Origin: Sphaerisporangium rufum
GTDB lineage: Bacteria > Actinomycetota > Actinomycetes > Streptosporangiales > Streptosporangiaceae
Assembly: GCF_016863395.1 (NCBI RefSeq)
Contig: NZ_BOOU01000009.1
Location: 1-40,949 of the forward strand
Reading direction: 5' to 3'
DNA: 40,949 nucleotides
The notes beneath the pieces are model-generated. The model saw only the letters and a program-made list of their open reading frames with translations. It did no database searches and was not told where the DNA came from. Shown piece after piece: positions 1-8,227 of this stretch (position 1 is the first letter of the stretch; each line of letters starts with the position of its first letter). Position numbers and translations under genes: made by a program.

Positions 1-78
1 CAGGTCACCCGGCCCGAGCCGGCGGGCGATCTCCTCGCCCAGCGATCGCATGTCCTCGGTGGTGCTCGCGCGCCTCAT
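1..78 (-). CDS. tsaE: TsaE, tRNA threonylcarbamoyladenosine ATPase (5' part only)
   Basis: Only the first 26 codons are in the window; the gene runs off the left edge. The visible N-terminus (MRRASTTEDMRSLGEEIARR, then LGPGDL) matches the opening of TsaE, where a Thr-rich strand and a helix lead to 'PGDL' just before the P-loop. TsaE is the ATPase that works with TsaB and TsaD to make the t6A modification at position 37 of ANN-decoding tRNAs. Its ATG overlaps the stop of the upstream hydrolase in an ATGA, so the two are translationally coupled. The P-loop is outside the window, so the call rests on the N-terminal pattern plus the alr-hydrolase-tsaE order known in actinomycetes. Confidence 0.75.
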   Translation of the reverse strand, partial: MRRASTTEDMRSLGEEIARRLGPGDL

Positions 79-1208
79 CCGCTCTCCTCGGCCACGGCCG
101 CGCCGCCGGGCGGCCCGGTGGTCTCTTCCAGATTTTCGATGCCCTCGGCGGCGCCGGCCGCCCCGGTGTCCTGCACCCGTTTGAGCAGTTCCCCGATCGC
201 CTCGTTCACCTCGGCGGGCCGCTCGAGCAGCACCAGGTGGGAGGCGCCCTTGACCTCGGTCAGCCGGGCCGAGGGCAGGCCGGCGTTGATGGACCTGCTG
301 TGGTCCGGCGGCGTCAGCCAGTCCTTGTCCCCGACGATGATCTCGGTCGGCACCCGGTCCAGCACGTCCAGCGCGGCCAGCTTGTCATGCGACATCAGCG
401 CCGGGTAGAAGTCGGCGATCACGTCGGTGGGCGTGGAGCGGATCATCGACTCGGCGAAGTCGACCACGGTCGGACTGACCGCGGTGGCGTCCCCGAAGCC
501 GAGATAGCGCAGCATCAGGAACGCGACGTCGCTGCCGGCCTGCCGGCCCCGGTCCACCAGGGCGGCGCGGCGGCCGAGCAAGGACACGGTGGGGGTGGCC
601 GCCCAGTGCACGGCCTTGGAGATCAGCGCGGGCAGGCCCAGGGTGACCTCCGCCAGCCGACCGGCCGACGTGGAGATCAGCGCCACCCCGCGGATCTTGT
701 CGCCGAACAGTTCCGGGTGGCTCTCGGCCAGCGCCATGACGGTCATGCCGCCCATGGAGTGGCCGATCAGCACGCACGGGCCGGGCACCAGCGCCTCGAT
801 CACGTCCGCCAGGTCGGCGCCGAGCCGGTCGATGGTGCAGTCCTCCGCGGGGGTGCGGGTGGAGCGGCCGTGGCAGCGCTGGTCCCAGAAGACCAGCCGG
901 CAGGAGTCGCGCAGGTGGCGGCGCTGGTAGTGCCAGGAGTCGAGGTTCAGGGTGTAACCGTGGCAGAACACGACGGTCAGCGGGGCGTCCTCCGGCCCGT
1001 CGACCTCGGCATGCAGCTCCACGCCGTCGGAGGTGCGCACCGTCGTGGCGCGCCCGCGCAGCTCGCCGAACGGCTCGCTCGCCGCCGTGTCGGGACGCAG
1101 CCGGATGCGCCCGACGGCGTATCGCTTGGCCAGCGCGGCGGCGGCGACGCTCGCCGAGGTGGCGCCGACGACCGCTCCCGCTATCCCGACCCTGCGCCGT
1201 GCGGGCAT
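75..1208 (-). CDS. Alpha/beta hydrolase, membrane-anchored or exported
   Basis: A 377-residue serine hydrolase of the alpha/beta fold. An Arg-rich start and an Ala/Val-rich stretch (about residues 8-27) look like a signal anchor. The oxyanion HG is at 83-84, the nucleophile elbow GHSMGG has Ser151, a likely acid lies in VGDKDW, and the catalytic His is in GASHLVLLERP near the C-terminus, so the triad looks complete. Substrate is unknown; the family includes esterases, lipases and haloperoxidase-like enzymes. The gene lies 24 bases after alr and overlaps tsaE by 4 bases, so the three are probably one transcript. This hydrolase is a regular companion of alr and tsaE in actinobacteria, but I know of no defined link to either. 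Confidence 0.85.
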   Translation of the reverse strand: MPARRRVGIAGAVVGATSASVAAAALAKRYAVGRIRLRPDTAASEPFGELRGRATTVRTSDGVELHAEVDGPEDAPLTVVFCHGYTLNLDSWHYQRRHLRDSCRLVFWDQRCHGRSTRTPAEDCTIDRLGADLADVIEALVPGPCVLIGHSMGGMTVMALAESHPELFGDKIRGVALISTSAGRLAEVTLGLPALISKAVHWAATPTVSLLGRRAALVDRGRQAGSDVAFLMLRYLGFGDATAVSPTVVDFAESMIRSTPTDVIADFYPALMSHDKLAALDVLDRVPTEIIVGDKDWLTPPDHSRSINAGLPSARLTEVKGASHLVLLERPAEVNEAIGELLKRVQDTGAAGAAEGIENLEETTGPPGGAAVAEESG

Positions 1209-1232
1209 GGCGACCTCCTCCTTCCAGGGGCT

Positions 1233-2375
1233 TTACCGGTGAACGCGCGGGACGCGCGATCCGATCCCGGTCACGATCTCATAGCTGATCGTCTCCAGGG
1301 AATCCGCCCATTCCTGGGCGGTCGGCTCACCGGCCGTGCCCGGGCCGAACAGGATGATCTCGTCCCCCTCCCGGATGGCGTCGTCGGCGACATCGATCAT
1401 GAACTGGTCCATGCAGACCCGGCCGGCCACCCGGCGCCGCCGGCCGGCGGCGAGCACCTCGGCCCGGTTGGTCGCGGCCCGCCGCACGCCGTCGGCGTAT
1501 CCGAGGGGGACCAGGGCCAGCGTGGTCTCCCGCTCGGTGACGTAAAGATGTCCGTAGGACACTCCGGTACCGGCCGGCACCCGCTTCACCAGCGCGGCGC
1601 GGGCGGCCAGCGTCATCGCCGGGCGGAGCCCGAAGTCACCGAGCGCCGGCACGGGCGTGAGACCGTAGATCGCGATGCCTGGACGGACCATGTCATAACG
1701 CGCGTCCGGCACGGTGAGGGTGGCCGCCGAGTTGGCCATGTGCCGGACGATGCCCGGCCCGGACGCGCCCGCCTTCTCGGCCACCGCCAGCGCCTCCTCG
1801 AACACCGCGATCTGCCGGGCGATGGACGGGTGCCCGGGGATGTCGGCGCACGCGAAGTGCGACCACAGCCCCGCCAGCTGGATCAGCCCGGCGGCCTGCA
1901 GGGCGAGCGCGCGGTCGACCAGCGCCGGCCACTCGGCCAGGGTGGCGCCGCCCCGGGTGACCCCGGTGTCGACCTTGAGGTGGACGCGGGCCGGCAACTC
2001 GGCCCGCCGCGCCGCCGCGGCGATCTCGTCCAGCAGCCACCCGGTACCCGCCGAGAGGTCGACGGCCGCGGCCACCGCGTCGTCGAGCGGCTCGCCGGGC
2101 GTGATGATCCACGCCAGCACCGGCGCGGTGATGCCCGCGGCGCGCAGGTCCAGGGCCTCCTGGACGTAGGCGGTGCCCAGGCGGGTGGCGCCGCCGGCGA
2201 GCGCGGCCCGGGCGCACGGCACCATGCCGTGCCCGTAGCCGTCCGCCTTGACCACCGCCATCACCTCGGCGCCGGGGGCATGCCCGGCGATCACCTCGAT
2301 GTTGTGCCTGATCGCCGCCAGGTCCACCCGGGCCTCGGCCGGGGTGACGACGGAACCGTGAATGGGGAGACTCAC
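1233..2375 (-). CDS. alr: Alanine racemase
   Basis: A 380-residue fold-type III PLP enzyme that interconverts L- and D-alanine for peptidoglycan. The PLP lysine is Lys43 in VVKADGYGHG, the second catalytic base is Tyr274 in GVSYGHLY, and the phosphate-binding PGIAIYG and the late VCMDQFMIDV motif are present. Length is normal. The chosen start is GTG at 2375 behind a GGAAGG-like ribosome site; no later start keeps the N-terminal strand. It reads in the same direction as nnr upstream, across a 106-base gap, and as the hydrolase and tsaE downstream. The gap from 2376 to 2481 shows no clear promoter. Confidence 0.95.
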   Translation of the reverse strand: MSLPIHGSVVTPAEARVDLAAIRHNIEVIAGHAPGAEVMAVVKADGYGHGMVPCARAALAGGATRLGTAYVQEALDLRAAGITAPVLAWIITPGEPLDDAVAAAVDLSAGTGWLLDEIAAAARRAELPARVHLKVDTGVTRGGATLAEWPALVDRALALQAAGLIQLAGLWSHFACADIPGHPSIARQIAVFEEALAVAEKAGASGPGIVRHMANSAATLTVPDARYDMVRPGIAIYGLTPVPALGDFGLRPAMTLAARAALVKRVPAGTGVSYGHLYVTERETTLALVPLGYADGVRRAATNRAEVLAAGRRRRVAGRVCMDQFMIDVADDAIREGDEIILFGPGTAGEPTAQEWADSLETISYEIVTGIGSRVPRVHR

Positions 2376-2481
2376 CCTTCCAGTTTCGCAGCAGGTGAGG
2401 GACGCGCGGACCTCTTCCCGGCCAAGGCGCCGTCAACCCGGCACCGGATGAAGGGCGGGTAAAGGCGGCGACCGGGAGCGG

Positions 2482-3984
2482 TCAGGAGCCGGAGGTGAGG
2501 GCGCGCACCGCGGCGGGCAGCCGCTCGGCCACGTCCATGGCGGCGATGGGCGCCTCCCCGCCCTCCGGGCCGGTGGCGGCGGCCCGGCCGGCCAGCCCGT
2601 GGACGTGGGCGGCGCACGCCGCCGCGTCGGCGCACGCCAGCCCGGCCGCCAGGTAGGCCCCGGCGATGCCGGCGAGCACGTCACCGGTACCGCCGGTGGC
2701 CAGCCACGGGGTACCCGTGCGGTTGACCCGCACCGGCCCGCCCTCCTCGGCGACCACCGTGGTCGACCCTTTGAGCAGTACCGTCACGCCGAACTCGGCG
2801 GCCGCCCGGCGCGCGTGGTGCAGCCGGCGCGCCTCGACGTCGCCGGCCGGGACGTCCAGCAGGCGCCCGAGCTCACCGGCGTGCGGGGTGATCAGGGTGG
2901 GCGCGCGGCGCCGCAGCAGTCCGGGCTCCCGGGCGGTCACGGTGAGCCCGTCCGCGTCGACCAGCACCGGGACGTCGGTGGCCAGCACCGCCCTGGCCAG
3001 TTCCAGCGCGCCGTCGCCGGTGCCCATGCCGGGGCCGAGCACCCAGGCCTGCACCCGGCCCACCTCGGCCACCCCCTCCTCCGGAGCGATGATCTTGGTG
3101 ACCGCCTCCGGCCAGCGGGCCCGCACCTGGCGGACCGGGTCGGCGGCGCCGGCGAAGCGGACCAGCCCGGCGCCGGCCCGCACCGCGCCACCGACCGCCA
3201 GCACCGCCGCGCCGGTGAACCGGTCGCTGCCCGCCACGACGCCGACCACGCCCCTGCGGTACTTGTCGGACTCGGCGCCGGGCCGGGGCAGCAGGCCGGC
3301 CACCTCGGCGCCGGTGAGGGCGACGACGCCCGGCTCGGGCAGGTCGGGTCCGAGCCCGATGTCCACCGGCAGCAGGGTGCCGGCCCGGGACGCGCCCGGG
3401 TCGACCAGCAGGCCGGCCTTCACCGCGCCGAAGGTCACGGTGAGATGCGCGCGCACCGCCTCGCCGGCGATCTCGCCGGTGGAGGCGTCCACCCCGCTCG
3501 GCACGTCGACCGCGACCACCACCCCCGGCGCCCCGCCCGCCAGCCTGGCCAGCGCGGCGTACGGCTCGCGGAGCGCGCCGGACCCGCCGATGCCGACCAG
3601 CCCGTCCATGATGAGGTCGGCCCGGCGGACCAGCCCGGTGAGCCGCGGATCGGCGTCCGGGGGCCCGTCCGGCAGGCCCGCGGCCCGGCCGCCCGCGCGC
3701 CGCAGCGCGGCGAGGCCACCGGCGTGCGCCCGCGGCGCGGCGAGCACGGCGTCCACCCGGGCGCCCCGGCGGGCGAGCAGCGCCCCCGCGTACAACGTGT
3801 CGCCGCCGTTGTCCCCGGCCCCCACCAGGAGCAGGACGCGGGCGCCGTACACCCGGGGCAGGGCCCGCGCGCACGCCACGGCCAGGCCGGCGGCGGCCCG
3901 CCCCATCAGCGTGCCCTCGGGCAGCCGGGCCATCAGCTTCCGCTCGGCCGCCCTGATCTCGTCGGACGTGTACGCGTTCAGCAC
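2482..3984 (-). CDS. nnr: Bifunctional NAD(P)H-hydrate epimerase / ADP-dependent dehydratase
   Basis: A 500-residue fusion that repairs hydrated NAD(P)H. The N-terminal half is the epimerase (YjeF_N), with GAGDNGGD at residues 55-62 and a later MDGLVGIGGSG. The C-terminal half is the ribokinase-like ADP-dependent dehydratase, beginning near KYRRGVVGVVAGS, with TPHAGELGRLL and the active-site GGTGDVLAGI. Both catalytic halves look intact and length is typical of the fused form. The GTG start at 3984 sits 7 bases after a TAGATT box, so the message is probably leaderless. It lies between acpS and alr, the standard actinomycete order. Confidence 0.93.
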   Translation of the reverse strand: MLNAYTSDEIRAAERKLMARLPEGTLMGRAAAGLAVACARALPRVYGARVLLLVGAGDNGGDTLYAGALLARRGARVDAVLAAPRAHAGGLAALRRAGGRAAGLPDGPPDADPRLTGLVRRADLIMDGLVGIGGSGALREPYAALARLAGGAPGVVVAVDVPSGVDASTGEIAGEAVRAHLTVTFGAVKAGLLVDPGASRAGTLLPVDIGLGPDLPEPGVVALTGAEVAGLLPRPGAESDKYRRGVVGVVAGSDRFTGAAVLAVGGAVRAGAGLVRFAGAADPVRQVRARWPEAVTKIIAPEEGVAEVGRVQAWVLGPGMGTGDGALELARAVLATDVPVLVDADGLTVTAREPGLLRRRAPTLITPHAGELGRLLDVPAGDVEARRLHHARRAAAEFGVTVLLKGSTTVVAEEGGPVRVNRTGTPWLATGGTGDVLAGIAGAYLAAGLACADAAACAAHVHGLAGRAAATGPEGGEAPIAAMDVAERLPAAVRALTSGS

Positions 3985-3991
3985 CCTGCCG

Positions 3992-3997
3992 AATCTA
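3992..3997 (-). promoter_or_regulatory. -10 box of nnr, leaderless type
   Basis: TAGATT on the minus strand, followed by seven bases and the GTG start of nnr. This spacing puts transcription initiation at or next to the start codon. The -35 region is poor (TTCTCG at an 18-base spacer is the best match). Confidence 0.5.
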
Positions 3998-4033
3998 GCC
4001 CGCCGCGATCACCCGCGAGAAGGCCACCCGCCG

Positions 4034-4384
4034 TCACCCCTCGGCGATCACGTACGCGACGGCGAACCCGCCGTCGTGGCTGAGCGAAACATGCCAGGTG
4101 CGCACGCCGAGCCCCGCGGCCACCTCGGCGACCCGGCCGGTGACCCGGAGCGTCGGCCGGCCGTGCTCGGCCGTGACGATCTCCGCCTCCTGGTGGCCGA
4201 GCCCGGGCGGGGCGCCGAGGGCCTTGGCCACCGCCTCCTTGGCGGCGAACCGGGCGGCCAGCGAGGCGGCCGGCAGCCCGCGCTCGCCCTCGGTGAACAG
4301 CCGCCGCAGCAGCGTGGGAGTGCGCTCCAGCGCCGCCGCCAGCCGGGCGATGTCCACGATGTCGACTCCGATGCCCACGATCAC
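4034..4384 (-). CDS. acpS: Holo-[acyl-carrier-protein] synthase
   Basis: A 116-residue protein, the normal size for AcpS, which moves 4'-phosphopantetheine from CoA onto the serine of acyl carrier proteins. The Mg-binding [10 protein letters not shown] (Asp8) and the second signature [11 protein letters not shown] (Glu50) are present, with a closing [16 protein letters not shown] strand. The frame stays open upstream into coaA, but family alignment places the start at GTG 4384, giving MIVGIGVD. It is divergent from coaA, which makes CoA, the precursor that supplies its substrate; about 67 bases separate the two starts. nnr follows 49 bases downstream. Confidence 0.93.
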   Translation of the reverse strand: MIVGIGVDIVDIARLAAALERTPTLLRRLFTEGERGLPAASLAARFAAKEAVAKALGAPPGLGHQEAEIVTAEHGRPTLRVTGRVAEVAAGLGVRTWHVSLSHDGGFAVAYVIAEG

Positions 4385-4437
4385 GACTCCATGGTGTCGC
4401 ATCCCCGCCCCGCCGCGGGCTCGGCCGGGGGCATCAG

Positions 4438-4443
4438 TAGAGT
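4438..4443 (+). promoter_or_regulatory. -10 box of coaA, near-leaderless
   Basis: TAGAGT followed by eight bases and the ATG of coaA. No Shine-Dalgarno fits in that space, so the transcript would have at most one or two untranslated bases. No convincing -35 is visible. Confidence 0.45.
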
Positions 4444-4451
4444 CGTCGCAC

Positions 4452-5375
4452 ATGGAGGCACCGAATCCGTACGTCGAGCTCGGCCGCGAGCAGTGGCGCG
4501 ACCTGCGCCAGAACACGCCTCTGACCCTGACGGCGCGGGAGCTGGAAGAGCTGCGCGGCGTGCAGGACCCGATCGACCTGGCCGAGGTCACCGACATCTA
4601 CCTGCCGCTGACCCGGCTGCTCAACCTGCACTTCACCGGGGCCCGGCAGCGCAGCGCGGCGGTCAACACCTTCCTCGGCGACGACCGCGAGCCCCCGCCG
4701 TACATCCTCGGGATCGCCGGCAGCGTCGCGGTCGGCAAGTCGACCACCGCCCGGCTGCTGCACACTCTGCTGGCCCAGTGGCCCGAGCACCCCCGGGTAG
4801 GGCTGATCACCACCGACTCGTTCCTCTACCCCAACAAGGTGCTGGAGGACCGCGGCATCCCGCACCGCAAGGGCTTCCCGGAGAGCTACGACCGCCGGGC
4901 GCTGGTCCGGTTCGTCGCCGCGGTCAAGGCCGGGGCCGAGGAGGTGCGGGCGCCGGTCTACAGCCACCTGGAGTACGACATCGTGCCGGGCGCCGTGCAG
5001 ACCGTGCGCCGGCCGGACATCCTCATCGTCGAAGGGCTGAACGTGCTGCAGCCGGCTCCGCCGGCGGCGCTGGCGGTCAACGACTACTTCGACTTCTCCA
5101 TCTACGTCGACGCGCGGGTGGAGGACATCCGCGCCTGGTACGTCGAGCGTTTCCACAAGCTGCGCCGGACCGCCTTCGCCGACCCCAAGTCCTACTTCTC
5201 CTACATCGCCGACCTGTCGGAGGAGGAGGCGACCGCCTTCGCGCGCAACGTGTGGCGGGACGTCAACGAGCGCAACCTGGTGGACAACATCGCCCCGACC
5301 CGCGGCCGGGCGAGCCTGGTGCTCCAGAAGGGTCCCGATCACGCCGTCCGCCGGGTGCGCCTGCGCCGGGCGTGA
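4452..5375 (+). CDS. coaA: Pantothenate kinase type I
   Basis: A 307-residue type I pantothenate kinase that makes 4'-phosphopantothenate, the committed step of CoA synthesis. The P-loop GSVAVGKST lies at residues 90-98, followed by TTDSFLYPN and the substrate-region [12 protein letters not shown], then the late [16 protein letters not shown] segment. Length and motif order match the E. coli-type enzyme that is feedback-inhibited by CoA. ATG 4452 is chosen because the protein then begins at the usual family N-terminus and a -10 box lies just before it. It is divergent from acpS and followed by a DUF389 gene with its own -10 box. Confidence 0.96.
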   Translation: MEAPNPYVELGREQWRDLRQNTPLTLTARELEELRGVQDPIDLAEVTDIYLPLTRLLNLHFTGARQRSAAVNTFLGDDREPPPYILGIAGSVAVGKSTTARLLHTLLAQWPEHPRVGLITTDSFLYPNKVLEDRGIPHRKGFPESYDRRALVRFVAAVKAGAEEVRAPVYSHLEYDIVPGAVQTVRRPDILIVEGLNVLQPAPPAALAVNDYFDFSIYVDARVEDIRAWYVERFHKLRRTAFADPKSYFSYIADLSEEEATAFARNVWRDVNERNLVDNIAPTRGRASLVLQKGPDHAVRRVRLRRA

Positions 5376-5406
5376 TCCCCGCGGGTCCGCGCGCGTCCGG
5401 GCTCAC

Positions 5407-5412
5407 TAGGCT
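5407..5412 (+). promoter_or_regulatory. -10 box of DUF389 gene, leaderless type
   Basis: TAGGCT, then six bases, then the GTG start at 5419. The spacing is right for a transcript starting on the initiation codon and argues for GTG 5419 over the TTG at 5413. Confidence 0.5.
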
Positions 5413-5418
5413 TTGCCC

Positions 5419-6378
5419 GTGCTGCACCTGCGCGTGATCACACCGGCCGACCGCACGTCCGCCGTGGTCGAGCTGCTCACCGGTAACGAAGGCGTGACCA
5501 ACCTCGTCGTGATGGCCGGCGCCGCCCGGCGGCCGGCGGGCGACCTGGTGCTCTTCGACGTCGCCCGCGAGGCGGCCAACGGGGTCATCGACTGCCTCAA
5601 GGACCTGGGCCTGGAGCAGGAGGGGTCGATCGCGATCGAGCACGTCGACCTTTCGGTGTCCCGGGTCGCCGACGAGGCCGAGGCGGCGGTGCCCGGCGCC
5701 CCCGACGACGCGGTCGTCTGGGAGGACCTGTCGCGCCAGGTGTCCGGCGACTGCCGCATCACCTGGGCGTTCCTCGCCTTCCTCACCATCGCCACGCACC
5801 TGGCGGCGATCGGCGTGCTGCTCCCCTCGCTCATCCTGATCGTCGGCGCGATGGTGCTGGGCCCGGAGTTCGGCGCGGTCGCCGCGGTCTCCTTCGGGCT
5901 GCTGCGCGGCGATCGGGAAATGATCGGCTCCGCGCTGCGGGCGCTGGCCATCGGGTTCGGGGTCGCCATCGCGATCACCACGCTGTCCGCCCTCGCCGCC
6001 CACTGGCTCGACTGGATCCCCAGTCTGGCCAGGCACGACGAGGTCGACTTCATCGTCAAGCCCGACCGGTGGTCGTTCATCGTGGCCCTGCTCGCCGGGG
6101 CGGCCGGCGTGCTGTCGGTCACCGCGGGCAAGTCCTCGGCGCTGGTCGGCGTCTTCATCTCGGTCACCACGGTCCCGGCCGCCGGCTACGCCGCGCTGGC
6201 GATCGCGCTCGGCCAGTGGGGCGACGTGATCGGCTCGGTGGGCCAGCTCGGGATCAACATCGCCGGCATGGTGATCTCCGGCACGCTCGTACTGTTCCTC
6301 CAGCGGTTCTTCTGGGCGCGCCACGGGCTGCGCGTCGCCGCCCCCACCCCAGGAAGGAGGCACGGTTCGTCCGTGTGA
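5419..6378 (+). CDS. DUF389 family integral membrane protein
   Basis: About 319 residues. The N-terminal ~110 residues form a soluble alpha/beta region starting LHLRVITPADRTSAVVELL, as in DUF389 proteins. The rest holds five or six hydrophobic segments: WAFLAFLTIATHLAAIGVLL, then the characteristic LILIVGAMVLGPEFGAVAAV with conserved Gly-Pro, and further segments ending near VISGTLVLFLQRFFWARHG. No biochemical role is established for the family in bacteria. The GTG at 5419 gives the family-like N-terminus and sits 6 bases behind a -10 box. It lies between coaA and the ABC cluster, with 39 bases before the first ATPase gene. Confidence 0.85.
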   Translation: MLHLRVITPADRTSAVVELLTGNEGVTNLVVMAGAARRPAGDLVLFDVAREAANGVIDCLKDLGLEQEGSIAIEHVDLSVSRVADEAEAAVPGAPDDAVVWEDLSRQVSGDCRITWAFLAFLTIATHLAAIGVLLPSLILIVGAMVLGPEFGAVAAVSFGLLRGDREMIGSALRALAIGFGVAIAITTLSALAAHWLDWIPSLARHDEVDFIVKPDRWSFIVALLAGAAGVLSVTAGKSSALVGVFISVTTVPAAGYAALAIALGQWGDVIGSVGQLGINIAGMVISGTLVLFLQRFFWARHGLRVAAPTPGRRHGSSV

Positions 6379-6405
6379 AGGAGTCCACCCCGCCGCCGGG
6401 TCGAC

Positions 6406-6411
6406 TAGGGT
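6406..6411 (+). promoter_or_regulatory. -10 box of ABC transporter operon, leaderless type
   Basis: TAGGGT, then six bases, then the ATG of the first ATPase gene. It would drive the four-gene transporter operon as a leaderless message. The -35 region is weak. Confidence 0.5.
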
Positions 6412-6417
6412 CCGGGC

Positions 6418-7326
6418 ATGACCATCCTCGCCACCGAGGGCCTGACCAAGCGCTTCCCGCGCGTGACGGCGCTGGACCGCCTCACCGTCTCGGCGGAGCC
6501 GGGCGTGACCGGCCTGGTCGGCGCGAACGGCGCGGGGAAGTCCACGCTGATCAAGCTGCTGCTCGGGCTGACGCCGCCGACCGAGGGCCGGGCCACCGTG
6601 CTCGGTCTCGATCCCGCCGCCCAGGCGCTGGACATCCGGCGGGCCGTCGGCTACATGCCCGAGCACGAGTGCCTGCCGCCGGACGTCTCCGCCACCGAGT
6701 TCGTGGTGCACATGGCCCGCATGTCCGGCCTGCCGCGGGCCGCCGCCCGCGAGCGCGCCGCCGACACCCTGCGCCACGTCGGCCTGTACGAGGAGCGCTA
6801 CCGGCCGATCGGCGGCTACTCCACCGGCATGCGCCAGCGGGTCAAGCTGGCCCAGGCCCTGGTGCACGACCCGAAGCTGGTCTTCCTCGACGAGCCCACC
6901 AACGGCCTCGACCCGCAGGGCCGCGACGAGATGCTGGCGCTGATCCGCCGGGTGGGCACCGAGTTCGGCATCAGCGTGATCGTCACCTCCCACCTGCTCG
7001 GCGAGCTGGAGCGGGTCTGCGACCACGTCATCGTCATCGACGGCGGCCGGCTGCTGCGCTCGTCCTCGATCGGCGAGTTCACCCAGCGGACCCAGTCGGT
7101 CACCGTGGAGGTCGAGGAGGGGCAGGACGCCCTGGCCGGCCGCCTCGCCGAGCTCGGCCAGCAGGTCACCGCGCACGGCCGCCTGCTCACCGTCGCGGTG
7201 AGCTCCCCCGCCACCTACGACGCCGTCCGCGACGCGGTGTGCGACCTCGACCTTCGCCTGGTGCGCCTGGAGCAGGGCCGGCACCGCATCGAGGACGTCT
7301 TCCGCGAGGAGGTCTCCAGTGTCTGA
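6418..7326 (+). CDS. ABC transporter ATP-binding protein (first of pair)
   Basis: A 302-residue ABC ATPase of the drug-export/ABC-2 type. Walker A is GANGAGKST, the signature is the variant YSTGMRQRVKLAQ in place of LSGGQ, Walker B is LVFLDEPTNGLDP, and the H-loop is in IVTSHLLGEL. A C-terminal ~80-residue extension resembles the regulatory tail seen in CcmA/DrrA-like exporters. Its stop overlaps the next gene (permease) by 8 bases, so they are coupled. It heads an ATPase-permease-ATPase-permease operon. Direction is probably export; the substrate cannot be told. Confidence 0.93.
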   Translation: MTILATEGLTKRFPRVTALDRLTVSAEPGVTGLVGANGAGKSTLIKLLLGLTPPTEGRATVLGLDPAAQALDIRRAVGYMPEHECLPPDVSATEFVVHMARMSGLPRAAARERAADTLRHVGLYEERYRPIGGYSTGMRQRVKLAQALVHDPKLVFLDEPTNGLDPQGRDEMLALIRRVGTEFGISVIVTSHLLGELERVCDHVIVIDGGRLLRSSSIGEFTQRTQSVTVEVEEGQDALAGRLAELGQQVTAHGRLLTVAVSSPATYDAVRDAVCDLDLRLVRLEQGRHRIEDVFREEVSSV

Positions 7327-8227
7327 GCCACCGCCCGCTCCGCCCGCCCCGGCGGCGGCGCCCACCGGCGTCATCCACGACATCGGCTACCGCCACTACC
7401 AGGGCCGCCGGCTGGGCCGCGGCCACGCGCTGGCCGCGCTCACCGGCCACAGCCTGCGCGGCGTCTTCGGCCTGGGCCGCCCGGCCCGCGCGAAGATCAT
7501 GCCGTTCCTGCTGGCCGGGATCATGATGTTGCCCGCGGCGGTGTCGATCGCCATGATGGCGATCCTCAAGCAGCGCGGGATCGCCTATCCGGCCTACGCG
7601 GGGATCATGCAGGCGGTGCTCGCGGTGTTCCTGGCCGCCCAGTCGCCCGGGCTGGTGGCGCCGGACCTCCGCTTCCGGGTGCTGCCGCTGTACCTGTCCC
7701 GGCCCAACTCCACCGCCGACTACGTGATCGCCAAGCTCGCCGCGATGGCCGCCGCGATCCTGCTGCTGCTCGCGGTCCCGCTGACCACGATGTTCGTCGG
7801 CGAGCTGCTGGTCGACCTGCCCGGGCCGCCGCAGACGTCGCACTACCTGGCCGCGCTGGCCACCTCGGTGCTGTACGCGCTGCTGCTGGGCTCGATCGGC
7901 GTGGCGATCGCCTCCTTCACCCCGCGCCGCGGGCTCGGCGTGGCGGCGGTGATCGCGGTGTACCTGCTGTCCTCGGCGATCTCCGGGGTGCTGGTCGGCG
8001 TGCTGGAGTCGGTCGGCCGGCACACCGCCGCGCTGTGGGCGTGGCTGATCAACCCGTTCTTCCTGGTGGACGCGGTACAGAACTGGCTGTTCGACACCCC
8101 GTCGGCCAGCGGCGACGGCTACCCGCCCGGCATCGGCGGGCCGGTCGCGCTGCTCGCCGCGCTGGTGCTGATCATCCTGGCCGTCACCGCGCTCCTGTTC
8201 CGCTACCGCAAGGCGGCCGCCTCATGA
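7319..8227 (+). CDS. ABC-2 type transporter permease (first of pair)
   Basis: A 302-residue membrane protein with a Pro/Ala-rich cytoplasmic N-terminus, then about six hydrophobic segments (for example IMPFLLAGIMMLPAAVSIAM and IAKLAAMAAAILLLLAVPLT) and a short basic end FRYRKAAAS. GTG 7319 overlaps the ATPase stop, and its own stop shares ATGA with the next ATPase start. The conserved opening GVIHDIGYRHYQGRRLGR is a signature of this actinobacterial ABC-2 permease group. It presumably pairs with one or both neighbouring ATPases. Confidence 0.87.
   Translation: MSEPPPAPPAPAAAPTGVIHDIGYRHYQGRRLGRGHALAALTGHSLRGVFGLGRPARAKIMPFLLAGIMMLPAAVSIAMMAILKQRGIAYPAYAGIMQAVLAVFLAAQSPGLVAPDLRFRVLPLYLSRPNSTADYVIAKLAAMAAAILLLLAVPLTTMFVGELLVDLPGPPQTSHYLAALATSVLYALLLGSIGVAIASFTPRRGLGVAAVIAVYLLSSAISGVLVGVLESVGRHTAALWAWLINPFFLVDAVQNWLFDTPSASGDGYPPGIGGPVALLAALVLIILAVTALLFRYRKAAAS

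Noticed and set aside
237-2462. Long plus-strand open frame opposite the hydrolase and alr
   Set aside because: Arg/Gly/His-rich composition typical of antisense frames in GC-rich genes; both genes on the other strand have complete catalytic motifs.
4385-4597. Longer acpS with ~70 extra N-terminal residues
   Set aside because: The extension lies inside coaA antisense and no AcpS has it; GTG 4384 gives the normal 116-residue enzyme.
2599-5437. Long plus-strand open frames opposite nnr and acpS and running into coaA out of frame
   Set aside because: Low-complexity Pro/Ala/Arg/Ser translations without domains; the real genes nnr, acpS and coaA occupy the interval.
5263-7383. 706-codon minus-strand open frame
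   Set aside because: Asp/Arg/Gly/His-rich shadow of DUF389 and the ABC ATPase, both of which have clear motifs on the plus strand.
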